DNA from: Spongilla lacustris
Taxonomy: Eukaryota > Porifera > Demospongiae > Spongillida > Spongillidae
Reading direction: 5' to 3'
Length of the DNA stretch: 64,000 nt
Assembly (NCBI GenBank): GCA_949361645.1
Contig: OX442437.1
Coordinates: 941,075 to 1,005,074, forward strand
Made by a program: the position numbers and the translations under genes. The notes under the pieces are model-generated. The model saw nothing but the letters and a program-made list of their open reading frames with translations. It had not been told where the DNA came from and did not search any database. Shown in pieces: positions 42,492 to 62,420 of this stretch; positions within the stretch are counted from its first letter, which is position 1; each line of letters starts with the position of its first letter.

Positions 42492-43700
42492 ACCACTTAC
42501 AGTCACTGCTGCTTGGGCCTGAAGTTTGGATTTATGATGAAATCGAAACACAGTTTCAGAAGTAGTGCCGTCTGGAGACTCAACTAAGTGGACAATCCGA
42601 AATGCACCCAAATGTTCCACCTGCAGGTACACAAAATACAATAGCAAATGGCTACCGGCCAACATGGTCAATGGTACAATGCAACCTGCTCAATACAAAT
42701 AACTGGCTTGGGACACAACGTGTGAAGATCTGAATACTTAAAAGTCATCAACCAGGATCACGTGATCTGTAAAACACTTTCCTTACATTATGTGATGAGC
42801 AGGCAGACCAACTGCACTACAGCACCCTGCAAAATCAGAACACCATCTGATGAGTCATTGTGGTTGATAAAACCACAAGGGGCATGCTACGTTGGCACGT
42901 GGCTGTTCATCGGTCATAACAAAGTTAACATAAACACAAGTATATAAAATGATTTGTGCATGTGAACATCACAACCAATGAATAATTATAACTTCTGGTG
43001 AAAAGAAACCACTTCCCCTTCACAGGTCACACGTCCAGGTTCAAAAGATACTATCCATTCACCCCCAGACCTAGTGGTCCTTTATGACTGGACTGCTTTT
43101 TGGCTGCTTGACAAGTCAGTATTGAAATGCCATGAAGAGACAACACTTCCTATTCTCTTATTAATAGCTGGTACCAACTATTAACTTTGAGTATTTATAG
43201 TCTGCAGATGACATACGTTAATACCCGTATAACATTTTGGATTTAGTGATAAGGCGTGTATGGGAAATTTTCAATCAGATTATTCAAGATGGAAAACAAA
43301 AGCCCAATACTTGCTAGACTCTAGAGGTATGAAATTTTCACTATTCTCTTAATTGTTTACCTATTCTAATTATGTTTATTAACATTAGTTTTAACTAGTT
43401 TTGGATCTTGAATATGTGGGCAATTATTACGGTTAAAGGACACACTACAATTAATTCAAAATAAAAGTTCATTAATGATTGATACCAACAATAATTTCAG
43501 TGCATTACTCATAATAGGGACTGATGGGTGCAGGTGGATCTGGGCCAGAGCACTAGTGCCTCATCCCTTGGGTGGGCCTGGATGAGAGAAATAGTACTGG
43601 CCTGGGGATGAGGGAGGTGCTGGCCTGGGGATGAGAAAATGGGCTTGGAGATGAGGAATAGGGTCATAGCAAGTTAGAGTACTGTATATTGTGTAGGCAT

Positions 43701-43785
<85 letters not shown>

Positions 43786-44331
43786 GCATGTGTCTGTAAT
43801 GTATGTGTTGTACAGGATGTATTTGCAGAAACTTGCTGTCATGCCCATTTTTAGTTGAGGATTGAGATGGGTAGGTGGGAAAGAGGAAAGCCAGCGGCAC
43901 ATGATATCACTGGTACCTCTCCTCTCTGCCTAGCCTTACTGGGTGAGGCTGGTCAGGTGGGTGGGGCAGCTGCTCTGGCTGCAGAAACCTGCAACTGGCC
44001 TGTGTTCCCATTGCCATGGAGACATACAGACGTTGGTCAAGCGTATAAATTACAACTAACTATGAAATGCTTTTATAACATAATGTTAAGCTTGTAATGC
44101 ATACATTATTTTAAAAAAGTACAAAAACTTATCATAGAATCAGCACATGATTTTTCACTTGAATTTAAATAAAACTCAAGGTAATTATTATATTGTTTGG
44201 GTAAATGTATATGCATGTATATCCAACGACATTCAACAATGGTAATTAATGGTTAATAATAAATTCTCAGCTATTAATAGCAGCTGCTTATTAAAATCTA
44301 AAGTTTTGGGCGGGGTTGTTCGTTTTTCAAG

Positions 44332-44601
44332 ATGCCTTCGCGGGAAAGGAAGCGAAGTTTGAAAATGAAAGAGAGATACTATAAAAAAAAGAACCTCCAA
44401 AAGGAGATCTTGAAAAATAAAGTCTCAGAGACGGAAGCCGATAAAGCCGCGCAAAGTGCTCGCGACATTGTCGGAGTAGAAAGCAAGAAGATACGCCCTG
44501 CTGAGCTGACGGGATACCACAGCATTGCTAAGCGTCAGAGATGCCATGAAGATGGTGACGTCGCCCCTACGTGTCAGCGGTACAAAAATACGTGCTATTA
44601 A
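44332..44601 (+). CDS. Small basic ORF, block B
   Basis: 89-residue counterpart of the ORF at 38823-39095, open from ATG to stop. The possible donor CAGCG|gtacaa (44580) is conserved and again phase 2, matching the acceptor at 45705. Joined to the downstream exon it would give 238 residues. The downstream stretch around 44830 (GATTATGGGCGCGC) differs from A by a 2-bp insertion, so that segment is probably not coding. Confidence 0.5.
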   Translation: MPSRERKRSLKMKERYYKKKNLQKEILKNKVSETEADKAAQSARDIVGVESKKIRPAELTGYHSIAKRQRCHEDGDVAPTCQRYKNTCY

Positions 44602-45705
44602 AGACGAGAGTTAAAACACGTTATATTCATATAGAAGAGTTGCCGCGCTATCCCACCATTGATTGACGCGAGTAAGTCAGAGGTCATGTTTTTTTTGGAA
44701 GAAAAATTCTAACTGGCGCCTGTCGTGATTCATTAAAACCGCCAAACAATACACCATATGTATAGCACGCTCCCTCTAATGTCTCTGAATGTGTGCTGCG
44801 CGCGGGTTACCTGGTGAATTGATGGATATTCAAAATGGATTATGGGCGCGCGCTATAACATCGAACCACAGACTTGTAAAAGATATGGTGAGACAAGTGT
44901 ATACGCGTGAGCAGTACAAATATGTACCAATTTGTGGTCTGGCTGATGTTGTGGTCTGTCTGATGTATGGGAATGGATATACCCATATGTTCAGCAGTAC
45001 AGATGTGTACAGTCTGTAGGCTTTTGGCTGTGCCAATGTATTAAGAGCAAGTGAACCATCTAAGGATCCAACAGACATGGACTTTGTGCCCTCTATCTTT
45101 AGGTGACAGACACAAACCACATATTATGTAAAATAAAAACAAAATCCCCACCCATCGTTTACCTTTGACAACTGTTTAGGCATCTCAAGGCTCTTTAAAC
45201 ACTTTATCTTTAGTTGTAGATACTGGCCATTACTAGGGTGGAAGTGTCGTCCAACCAATAAGCTATATGGATCCAGATGTTCTTCTCCTCTGCACATACT
45301 TCAGATCATTGCTGATTGTATTCATGTGACAGAGTTACATTTCTTCCAAAAAAAAAAGGCCTCTGACTCAGTTTATCGCGATAGCGGGCAATTCTTCTAC
45401 ATACATGTACTGCAAAGTGGAAAAAATGGTTGCCATATTTTGGGACTGCCGTCGTGGGGAGTTGTGTCTTAGATACCAATTGTTTGACCTTCTTGGTGTC
45501 CTGTTGGAGCAGTGTGTGTGTGTAGCTATGTCATCTGACCCGTTGAGCTATTATCACATTTGGTATTGATCAGCATATAATTAGTGGAAGTAGGGAGAGG
45601 GTTGTGTTTACAACTATATATATTTTATGTGTGCGCATGTGTTGGTTGGTCAAGCATCTCTTAGCTGTGCTCGGCTGATTATTTGGTGTTGTTCTCCACT
45701 TGCAG

Positions 45706-46174
45706 CGATAACAAGGATGGACCCATTCCTGGGGATGAGGAGGACCCATTGCCTACGAGGGGCTCCCCCAAAGGTGGTCCTCAGCAGCAGGAGGAAGAGG
45801 ATAAGGATGTGGACACACGTCGCAAACAGGAGGAGAACAGGTTGGAGATGTTCAATCCGATAAGAGGATTTCAAAGCACAATGTCATCTAAAGTCAGCGT
45901 CATATGCCAAAGTTGTTCTACCTTCAACCGCCATCCCCCTCCCATTAAGGCTATGAAGCCAGGGTCAGCCCTGGAGAAGCTCACCCAACACCTGCTTAAG
46001 AAGAAGTTGGACGAACAGCTCACCAGACCAAAGCAGGAGCCGGACTCTGGTGGTGAGGCTGGCAAGACGGCCAACTGCAGCATGTCTGGTGACAACCGCA
46101 GGAGTCGACGAAAAGGCACACCTAAGCACAAGTGTAATCTTAGTTCATCTGGAGCTGGTGGTGACCAGACATAG
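45706..46174 (+). CDS. Internally deleted p66 paralogue, block B
   Basis: Same architecture as 40211-40649: acidic start (DEEDPLPTRGSPKGG), CR1-like helix (RRKQEENRLEMFNPIRG), a short linker ending in CQSCSTFNRH, then the p66 C-terminal block and the shared stop. It keeps the TRGSPKGGPQQ segment found in full p66, so it is closer to the ancestral form than block A. No zinc finger. Functionality unproven. Confidence 0.6.
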
Positions 46175-46870
46175 CTTGCAGCCAGTTTGACAGGAGAAAG
46201 AAAAGTACAACTTATGCCCCTCCCTCCTTCCTGTCTGTTAACAACCCATGGCCATCATCACAAAGAGTCAGTTTCAGCATGTGACCTACTTATATCTTTC
46301 TTGCTATATTAATTTTATTAACCTATTTCTCCACTGATTAACTTTAACCTGCCTGGTTCATGTTACTGATGTAAGGAAAACCAAATGGACTTAGTAATAT
46401 GTGAGGATAACACAACAATTACATTGCAGTGTGCAAAGTTAAAAAGTGTAACTGTGTAGAAGTTGGGTTATAAGCTACTTTCTATAGCAGCAAAATGGCC
46501 AGATGCAAAGAAATGATTCCTCATAACCAATGAAGAGAAGAAATCACTTGTTGCAACATTATACTTCTAAAAAAAAAAAGCACTTCATGTCAAGAGTATA
46601 TTTCAAAAGACACTGAACAAGCAGGTACATATGCACTACATGTCTATATAACAACAGGAGTGACAGCCTACCCCCCTCGAGGGTACAAAAAGAAAAAAGA
46701 AAAAAAAACCACTCCTTTCAAAATATTTCTAATGCTCTAAATCCAATGCATACTCTATTGCCAAGAAAAGTTCTACCACTGTGTAAACAAAATAACGAGT
46801 TTTTGGGGGCAGGGAAAATATAGGGGGAAATGACACAGAGTTGATTTGATCAGGTGAGTTCTCCCCTTGA
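46175..46870. other. Convergent 3' flank, block B
   Basis: Intergenic sequence between the truncated p66 stop and the lamin stop. No feature beyond A runs and homology to block A. Confidence 0.6.
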
Positions 46871-55603
<8,733 letters not shown>

Positions 55604-56032
55604 GGCCAAAGATCAAAGACTGAGACCCAACTTTATACACCTCAAGTTATTCAACACCTCTTGCTCGCTTGCTCAAGTTTTTTTATGCGATGGCGGTTAA
55701 CGTTCCGTTTGAATTTCTTCAGTTACTGCCGATTGGGCGAGCGAACATTACGACACAAAAAAGCGCGCGCGTTACTCGTGTCCAGACACGTTCAGACAGT
55801 GCCAGGGGCGGCTGTTATGGCAGAGATAATACATTATCTCTGGATATGGTAGAAATACTTGTATAAAAGGTTATTGTCTATTTGTGTTGGATAAGTAAAC
55901 AGCTGATATTTCTCGGAGGTCTGAAATATATTCATCTCATGGGATATTACTGCCTCCAGACCAGTCAGTAAATTCAGTTTGCCAACACTTGATTTGAGAG
56001 AAAAACTCATATCCGGATGGATGGGGTGGGTC

Positions 56033-56065
<33 letters not shown>

Positions 56066-58149
56066 CACACACACACAGGTGTTATCGTTCCCTTTACTTT
56101 TTGTCCATCACTCACGTGATGTCTAAATAAATCTATGCGCAAGTTAACACATGGCATGCATTGCGGCATGCAAAATATTAATACCCCCCCCCCCCCCCCC
56201 CCTCCCCCTACACGCGTGATAGTACATGCTCTTGTCAGATACACAATTCCACTGGGTATATCAGTATATCGAATTCAAATCCAAATTCATGACAGAAAAC
56301 TAGCCATGCAGGCTGCGTGTGCATGGAACTGGATTGATGCAGGTTAAGGGAGATATAACAAACTTTTGTCATATTCATGGGGTGGTGTGGACATTGGAGG
56401 GTTTGAGGTACATATTGGAGCGACGTTTTTCCAACAACATATGCCACCCACTCCCACCCCCACCCCCCACACACACTTTTCTTTTTAAGAAAAAAACCTT
56501 AGAGAGGCATAGAAAAGCAGAGTGGATATTAACAAATCCTATGATAACCTTTCTTGTCATAAAATAGAGCTAGGCTAGAATATTTCCCAGAGCACAGTAC
56601 CCACTGTGAGTTATGTGATTTGGTTACATTTTATATAGAATGAAGACTCTTTCAGTTGTACACAAGTTTGTAGATAATTCCAGATATGATTTAGATGAGA
56701 ATAATTGTTTAAAGCCTTGTTCACAATTTGACGCAAGAGCCCGCGATGCGACGCGATGACAGAAAAAAAGAAAAAACTGCCCTGGACTCAGCCGTCATTT
56801 CGTAATAACGAACCAGTATCGGGCGTGGTTTAGGTGTGGGTTATCGCTGCGACGTCGCATCGCGTCGCAGGAATAGTTTTTATTATTTTTTTAATCATTT
56901 TTTTCCTATTCCTGCGACAACCCATCGCGTCGCATCGCTTTAGAGCACAGATTATGATTAAGAAAAGATCTTGTGATTTACATATGTATGACTTGAAGAT
57001 AGCAAATCAGTAAAAAAATATCACTGATGGAATGTGTCAAAATGGTGGCGGCATCTTTTGCTGCCACAAGTAATTTGAATATGCAGGGATAAGAAGATCA
57101 ATCCAACACCTCATTGAAAGAATTGCAAACTGAAAAAGCATGATCATTGAAAACTTATGTATATGATACGGATATAGAATACATTATTAAAACGAACTGC
57201 CAGTCGACTTGGAATTAATGGCTAGCTGTAATAAGGTTAGCTCTATAGACTAGCGGTGTATTTTGCAAAGAAAATTATACAGATTGACAATCTAGCATTT
57301 GAAAATGACATTATAAGTGCACTATTAGAACCAGAGTATTTGGTAAATAAAAGATATATATAGTACACAATGTCGCAAAGCAATAGATGCTTGCCGGCCT
57401 TGAATATCAAGTACCCGGCAGCAAATAGTGTGTGCCCAGTAATTACAGCTATGAGCGATAGCATGATTTCCTTCCAGAGCCTTTCACAATATATAATTGC
57501 GCATGTGTATGAACTCATATTTGTATAATAAGTGACTTGCAAGTAGGAGAGGTGATGTACGTCCAGACACAAGGATATTACACTTTCATGGCGGGATTCA
57601 GCAAACATAATATTAAAAAAAGATGTACTTCACATAAGTGGGAATTATACTGGCTTAGAACACATATGGTTTGTGAATGAACAAAACGTGCTATTTGAAG
57701 GTCATTAACCTCCATAAAAGTCCAACATGACTAGAACTACACCTACCTATTGGAAACCTGGAGAATCATAAGTAGTCGGTAGGAGATGACTTTACAGTGA
57801 CATTTTTTATTACGGGAGATTTGTACATGATGAAATAGGTTTTTAGATGCATTCTATTCATTGTGCATGTGTGTCCCTTAAAATTGTGTCAAACGACTGT
57901 GGTTCAATAATTTGCAGAGTCATGCAGTTCATTTGTGGGTGACGTGTTTTGGCAAAAGCCTTTGATGTGGCTGTACGTCGATCGAAATGCCTTACTAAAT
58001 TTTCTACATTCAACAGTTTTCTATTTGTTGTAAAAAATATGACCTGCTATTAAAAAAAATTTGATTTGATTGTATTGGCAAAAAAAAAAAAACAACACTA
58101 AAGCCATACACAAACATTCCACCAAAAATAATGCAATGAAATAACAATT
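55604..58149. other. Intergenic region lamin/GK5
   Basis: Upstream of lamin: a short CpG-containing stretch (55755-55800), a perfect 10-bp inverted repeat cagagataat/attatctctg at 55820-55841, C runs at 56034-56063 and 56183-56202, and a foldback repeat at 56740-56942. The open frame at 57243-57608 (-) has no recognisable family. No gene supported. Confidence 0.6.
56740..56942. mobile_element. CpG-rich foldback repeat, possible MITE
   Basis: GCGATGCGACGCGATG near 56741 has an exact inverted copy CATCGCGTCGCATCGC near 56926, plus an internal partial copy (gcatcgcgtcgcagg near 56856). Outer flanks TTTAAAGC (56712) and GCTTTAGA (56937) are also nearly inverted. No coding capacity. Confidence 0.7.
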
Positions 58150-59715
58150 CTATGCCTTCTCATGTTGCACAGATGGCTGATACCAAGACAGGCATCTCTC
58201 AAGTGCCCTTTGCCACTCCCCATACCTATCCAACAAGACTCTCTTTGCCCTAGTGTCATCTGTGGGCTCAAAAGTCCTGTCCAATTTCCAGAAATGTCTA
58301 ATTTCGTCCTTCGAATCCCAAAACCCGCACGCCAATCCGGCAACATAAACGGCACCATACACGGTAATGTCATTCTCTGTGGGTCTCTCAATGGTGTGCC
58401 CCATGATGTCACTACACAGCTGCATCACAAAGTTGTTGTTGCACACGCCTCCGTCAACACGTATCTTGTTCACCTCCAAGTTGAGCTCGCTTTTTCCAGC
58501 TTCAAACACTTGCTTAAAGTTATAAGCAATTGACTCCAGCAGAGATCGGACCATGTGCTCCTTGCGAGTGCTGTGCGTGAGTCCAATCATGCCAGCTGCA
58601 GCTGTGGGGTCATTGTGGGGGACCTGAACCCCATCAAATGCAGGAACAAAGCAAAGGCCCTCGCTGCTTGCGACCGACTCAGCAATCCCTGCAGTCTGTG
58701 AAGGGTCAGAATAAAGTCCAAAGTTTAGCCCCCATTGTATGACACTGCCACAACTGGGGAAGTTTGCCTCAGCGAGGTAAACCAGCTCATCACCAATTTT
58801 CCACCCTATCTCCGGGTAGAACCCTGTAACAGATGCATGAGGCTTTGATCCCGTGTTGAATTGCAGGAACATCCCCGTTCCCAGAGTGCATTTCACGTCA
58901 CCAGGGCTCCAGCAGCCCTGTGCGAACATAGCGCTGGTCTGGTCAGATATAATGGCAGTGACGGGAATTTCGGCACCAAATATGTTCCTTTCCGTGTGGC
59001 CAAAGAGGCCCCCCGTGTCCTTCACCTCGGGAAGGATGGACGCTGGGATGCCAAGAGTTGCAAGAACCAAATCGCTGTACCGCATCTGAAACGGATCGAA
59101 CAAAGCCGATGTGCTTATATTGGAATAATCTGTAGCGTGCACTTTGCCGTCCGTGAGCTTCCACAGAAGCCACGTGTCGATGGTACCGAAGCACACTTTA
59201 CCCGCTACCGCGAGCTCCAACGCATTGGGGATGTTGTTGAGGGCCCAGTATAGCCGGGGAGCCACCTGCTGGGTGATAAGGATCAAAATGCTTGCCGCCA
59301 AGAATCGCTTACTCCCCGTGACGAAGTGTAGTAAGCCCGCGCCCGTGTGAAGGAACTTGAACTGAAGGGACGAGTTCCAGTCCTTGCACGTCTTCGAGGC
59401 GCGCCTGTCTTGCCAGGTAATCATGTTGCACAACGGGCGTCCCGTCTCCCTGTGCCACAGCAGGAACGTGTTTCGCTGACACGTGATCCCCAAGCACTTG
59501 GCGTCCTTGACGTCTAGCCCGGCCCTGGATATGGTTTGCGCCACCAGGTTCTTGAAACTAAGCCAGAACTCTTCTGGATCCATCTCCGAGTGGCCAGCTT
59601 TTGGATGCAGCACGTTCACGGGCAAGTAGTGGGTTGCGAGCGTCTTTCCGTCATGGTCGACGAGGAAGCATCTCATCCGTGTCGTGCCTACGTCTGTTCC
59701 CACCACGTACGTCAT
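58150..59715 (-). CDS. GK5: Glycerol kinase 5-like FGGY-family carbohydrate kinase
   Basis: A single uninterrupted frame of 521 residues. N-terminal phosphate loop GTDVGTTRMRCFLVD, then ITCQRNTFLLWHRETG, WQDRRA, GTIDTWLLWKLTDGKVHATDYSN, the adenosine-side CTLGTGMFLQFNTG, and the C-terminal FGGY signature region IRVDGGVCNNNFVMQLCSDI ... YGAVYVAGLACGFW. Length and motif order match GK5 (about 529 residues) better than classical GK. FGGY kinases phosphorylate polyols with ATP; the physiological substrate of GK5 is less certain than for GK. Unlike its neighbours the gene has no introns, compatible with a retrocopy or with intron loss. It reads away from the reverse-transcriptase remnant at 59990. 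Confidence 0.9.
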   Translation of the reverse strand: MTYVVGTDVGTTRMRCFLVDHDGKTLATHYLPVNVLHPKAGHSEMDPEEFWLSFKNLVAQTISRAGLDVKDAKCLGITCQRNTFLLWHRETGRPLCNMITWQDRRASKTCKDWNSSLQFKFLHTGAGLLHFVTGSKRFLAASILILITQQVAPRLYWALNNIPNALELAVAGKVCFGTIDTWLLWKLTDGKVHATDYSNISTSALFDPFQMRYSDLVLATLGIPASILPEVKDTGGLFGHTERNIFGAEIPVTAIISDQTSAMFAQGCWSPGDVKCTLGTGMFLQFNTGSKPHASVTGFYPEIGWKIGDELVYLAEANFPSCGSVIQWGLNFGLYSDPSQTAGIAESVASSEGLCFVPAFDGVQVPHNDPTAAAGMIGLTHSTRKEHMVRSLLESIAYNFKQVFEAGKSELNLEVNKIRVDGGVCNNNFVMQLCSDIMGHTIERPTENDITVYGAVYVAGLACGFWDSKDEIRHFWKLDRTFEPTDDTRAKRVLLDRYGEWQRALERCLSWYQPSVQHEKA

Positions 59716-60856
59716 TTTACTATAGGGCGACTGACAGGTGAAGTCCTCCGCACACAGTACAGTGTAGTGTAATTTTATGTATTAGTTTTTATTATAATAG
59801 TTATTATTATTGTATCAATGACTAGATCTTGGAAGTGTGGCCGGCCGACTTTTAGTATAGTGTGGGATGCAACGTGTTACTTTTGCACCACTTTACTTGC
59901 TGCAAAGCAAGTTGGAGAGTTGCTCAACAGGTGGAAGAAAAGATGATGCAGAAATATGAACACCTTGACTAATGCCACTTTTTCACTCCAGTGGCAATAG
60001 AGACAACTGGAGTGTTTGGAGCAAGGACAACTGAGTTCCTTAAAGAGTTGGGCCATCGGTTGAGGCAGGTGTCTGGTGAAGCTAACTCATTTGCATACCT
60101 TACCCAGAGACTATCAGTTGCTGTCCAGCGGGGCAATGCAGCTTCCGTGTTGGAGGCAATAAAGGTGGACAGTGACTTTTTGTATAAGTTTTGTTGTATT
60201 GTTTTATTGTAATGTTTTATTGTAATGTTATTGATGATTATTTAAAAAAATCATAGCACAAAAAAATAAGATCTAGGCTGAGGCTTTGACAATTGTGCAG
60301 GAAAGGAGCGGCAGATGTGAAACTTTAAGTTGACGTCCTAATTATTGATGAATGCCATCGTTACATTTGGTACATGGTTCAATCTATTTCGAAGGCCCAA
60401 ACTTGTGTCGGCGCTCCTTCATACCTTCAGCTGTGTACATGTACATGCATGTATAGTGCAGAAACTGTAAATTGTCAATGTGTATGCGGTGCCACCAAAG
60501 GTTAGTACGCTGCACGGAAGGTAGCATGTATACAGGCTGTATGTTATTGGAGAATAGTATTAAAATGTTAGCATTTAAATTTAACATTATGAATATAACG
60601 GTACGCTTATTTATCTATTTTATTCCCTTACATATAACTTTAAAACTTTTTCCCCTGATTCAGCACATTTTAGTTCATGTCATGGCTATAACCTCTCCTT
60701 TCAGCTCTGGCACACTGCTGCCATCCACTGGTTTCCTCTTTCATTTATTATAAAAAAGAAGTTAACAACTTCACTACTACAAATAAAGTCCACAGATAGC
60801 TAACATAAGCAAAACAAACATAAATTACAATTAGCATTGCGTAGGCATACAAGAGT
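59716..60856. other. Intergenic region GK5/ankyrin gene
   Basis: Upstream of GK5. Contains the retroelement remnant at 59990-60166; otherwise AT-rich with nothing recognised. Confidence 0.6.
59990..60166 (+). mobile_element. Reverse-transcriptase polyprotein C-terminal remnant
   Basis: A short open stretch contains GVFGARTTEFLKELGHRLRQ and QRLSVAVQRGNAASVL. As I recall, this arrangement is common at the C-terminus of non-LTR or related retroelement reverse-transcriptase proteins in invertebrate genomes. Only about 58 residues remain and no catalytic motif is present. Confidence 0.5.
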
Positions 60857-62420
60857 TCACCGCTTGGAACTCAAAAAGGCCACTACCTCATCACAGCCCT
60901 TCTGTTTGGCCAGATCCTGAGCTGTATTCCCATCCCGATCTTTACACTTCACGTCGCTAGCCTTTACCTTCACCAAGTACTGCACCACCTCAAGTTTGCC
61001 AGCTTGGCTTGCATAGTGCAGTGGCATCTTCAAGTACCCATCCTTACAATTGGGGTCACACCCAATTTCAACAAGGTACTTGACGAGCTCCAAATTTCCA
61101 GACTGGCACGCCAGATGCAAAGGAGTGATCCCTTCATTACTCTTGGAGGACAGATTCTGTAGGTTTGCTGCATCTTCGGTCATACATTTCAAGATCTCAA
61201 GCCCACCTGATAGGCATGCCATGTGAATGGAGGTGTAGCCATCGTGGTTCTTGTACATGGGATCGCACTTTTTATTGTCCAAGAGGTATTCTGCTGAATT
61301 GACAGCATCGGAGTGAGCTGCCATGTGCAGAGCGATATTCCCTTCTTCGTCAGGAAAGTTCGGGTCAACCTCGAGTTCGTCAGTTAGATATTTCACCAAA
61401 TCAAGGTGGTTAAATTGAGCAGCAAGGTGGAGGGGGGTTAATCCCCCCTCGCCCATAGAGGTTGGACTGCAGAAATGGTCCTTAACCAGATACTCCATCA
61501 AATCAATGCTTCCACTGATGGCGGCATAATGAACAAGGGCATTTCCGTTCTCATCTCTGATCCAAGGGTCAGTGCCCTTTTCCTCTATGTACTTTTTCAC
61601 AGTTCTGAAGTATCCATGCATTGCTGCAGTGTGCACTTTGCTCTTTGTAACCTCCTCAGCACTCGTTAGAGCTATTTAGACATAAGAACAAAGGATCAGA
61701 AGCACCTGGAGGGTACTATAGTTTACTATAGTTTACTCTGGTCTGCTTCAGTGGTTGTCAGCTACTATGTGGTTTCCACAATGAGTACTTTAAATTAAAG
61801 TAATTATCATTATAAAACCATGGAATTGAATGCCTTTCATATTCAGCATATTAATACTTTCACTTTCAGCTCTGTGCTTTAAAACTGTGCATGCCTGATA
61901 TTCTGCAGCCATATTCACGTATTTTGCTCATCCATTTCATGAGATCATGCAACATAGAAAATAAGAGATACTTACTACTTTCAGGTTCACTATCAGCATC
62001 AAATTCAACTTCTTTGACTTTGTTATTGCTTTCCAAATACTGCTCTAAATGTATATAAAGAGAAAATGCTCAGGTGCAATACTATTACGTGCTAGCCAGC
62101 TTACTGTAAACGCCTTCAATGGTTGAACCATGGTAAGATAACAATGGATCCTTCTTTAGGACTCTAATAAGTGCCACAAGGCATTTATGGTCCTCACCAA
62201 TCTGCCCCTCAATCAAATTTAGGACGAAATTAACTTGGAATTTGCGACCCATCAGCTCACAGACAGTAGCAGTGTTTTTACCTGGCCCAGATAGCACCTT
62301 CTTCACATAAAGCTTTGACAGGAAGCGTGGAAAGTCAGTTACTTTCACAAATGCTTCTGTGAGTTCATCCTTGAGCATTTGGAAAACCTCAACCGCCATT
62401 TTTTCCTTGGTTTGAGCCAT
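60857..62420 (-). CDS. CARD-like death-fold plus ankyrin-repeat protein
   Basis: Three exons on the minus strand, 62105-62420, 61976-62044 and 60857-61671, in phase, 399 residues. Residues 1-105 form an all-helical domain (FLSKLYVKKVLS ... FVLNLIEGQIGEDHKCLVALIRVLKKDP) with the hydrophobic spacing of a CARD or related death fold. A short acidic linker (VKEVEFDADSEPES) follows. From about residue 140 there are seven or eight ankyrin repeats with clear TPLHLA and ALHMAA cores (GGLTPLHLAAQFNHLDLVKYL, GITPLHLACQSGNLELVKYL), ending at the C-terminus. Likely a cytosolic adaptor in innate-immune or cell-death signalling, by analogy only. The ankyrin part is certain. The death-fold assignment rests on pattern and length. 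Confidence 0.82.

Larger units (their letters stand above)
41348..42620 (-). pseudogene. Lamin 3'-end fragment (exons 8-11 copy), decayed
   Basis: Copies of lamin exons 8 (42501-42620), 9 (41781-41903), 10 (to about 41689) and 11 (41348-41395) lie on the minus strand without any rod-encoding exons. Exons 8 and 9 keep their frame and splice sites. The acceptor AG of exon 10 is gone: a CA repeat runs straight into GGTGGCATC at 41690. The CaaX cysteine codon TGT is TAT (41360-41362), giving SYVVS. Without a 5' part these exons cannot make a lamin. They could only be spliced into the lamin transcript as downstream alternative ends, which the lost acceptor argues against. Confidence 0.85.

Noticed and set aside
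41447..42671. A second lamin gene in block A
   Set aside because: Only the last four exons are present, without rod exons or promoter, and with a lost acceptor and lost CaaX cysteine.
57243..57608. 121-residue frame with hydrophobic stretches on the minus strand
   Set aside because: AT-rich intergenic DNA, no recognisable family, no exon signals; membrane-like composition is expected by chance here.
59990..60190. Intact retrotransposon upstream of GK5
   Set aside because: Only a short C-terminal-like fragment is visible, with no catalytic motifs, terminal repeats or second frame.
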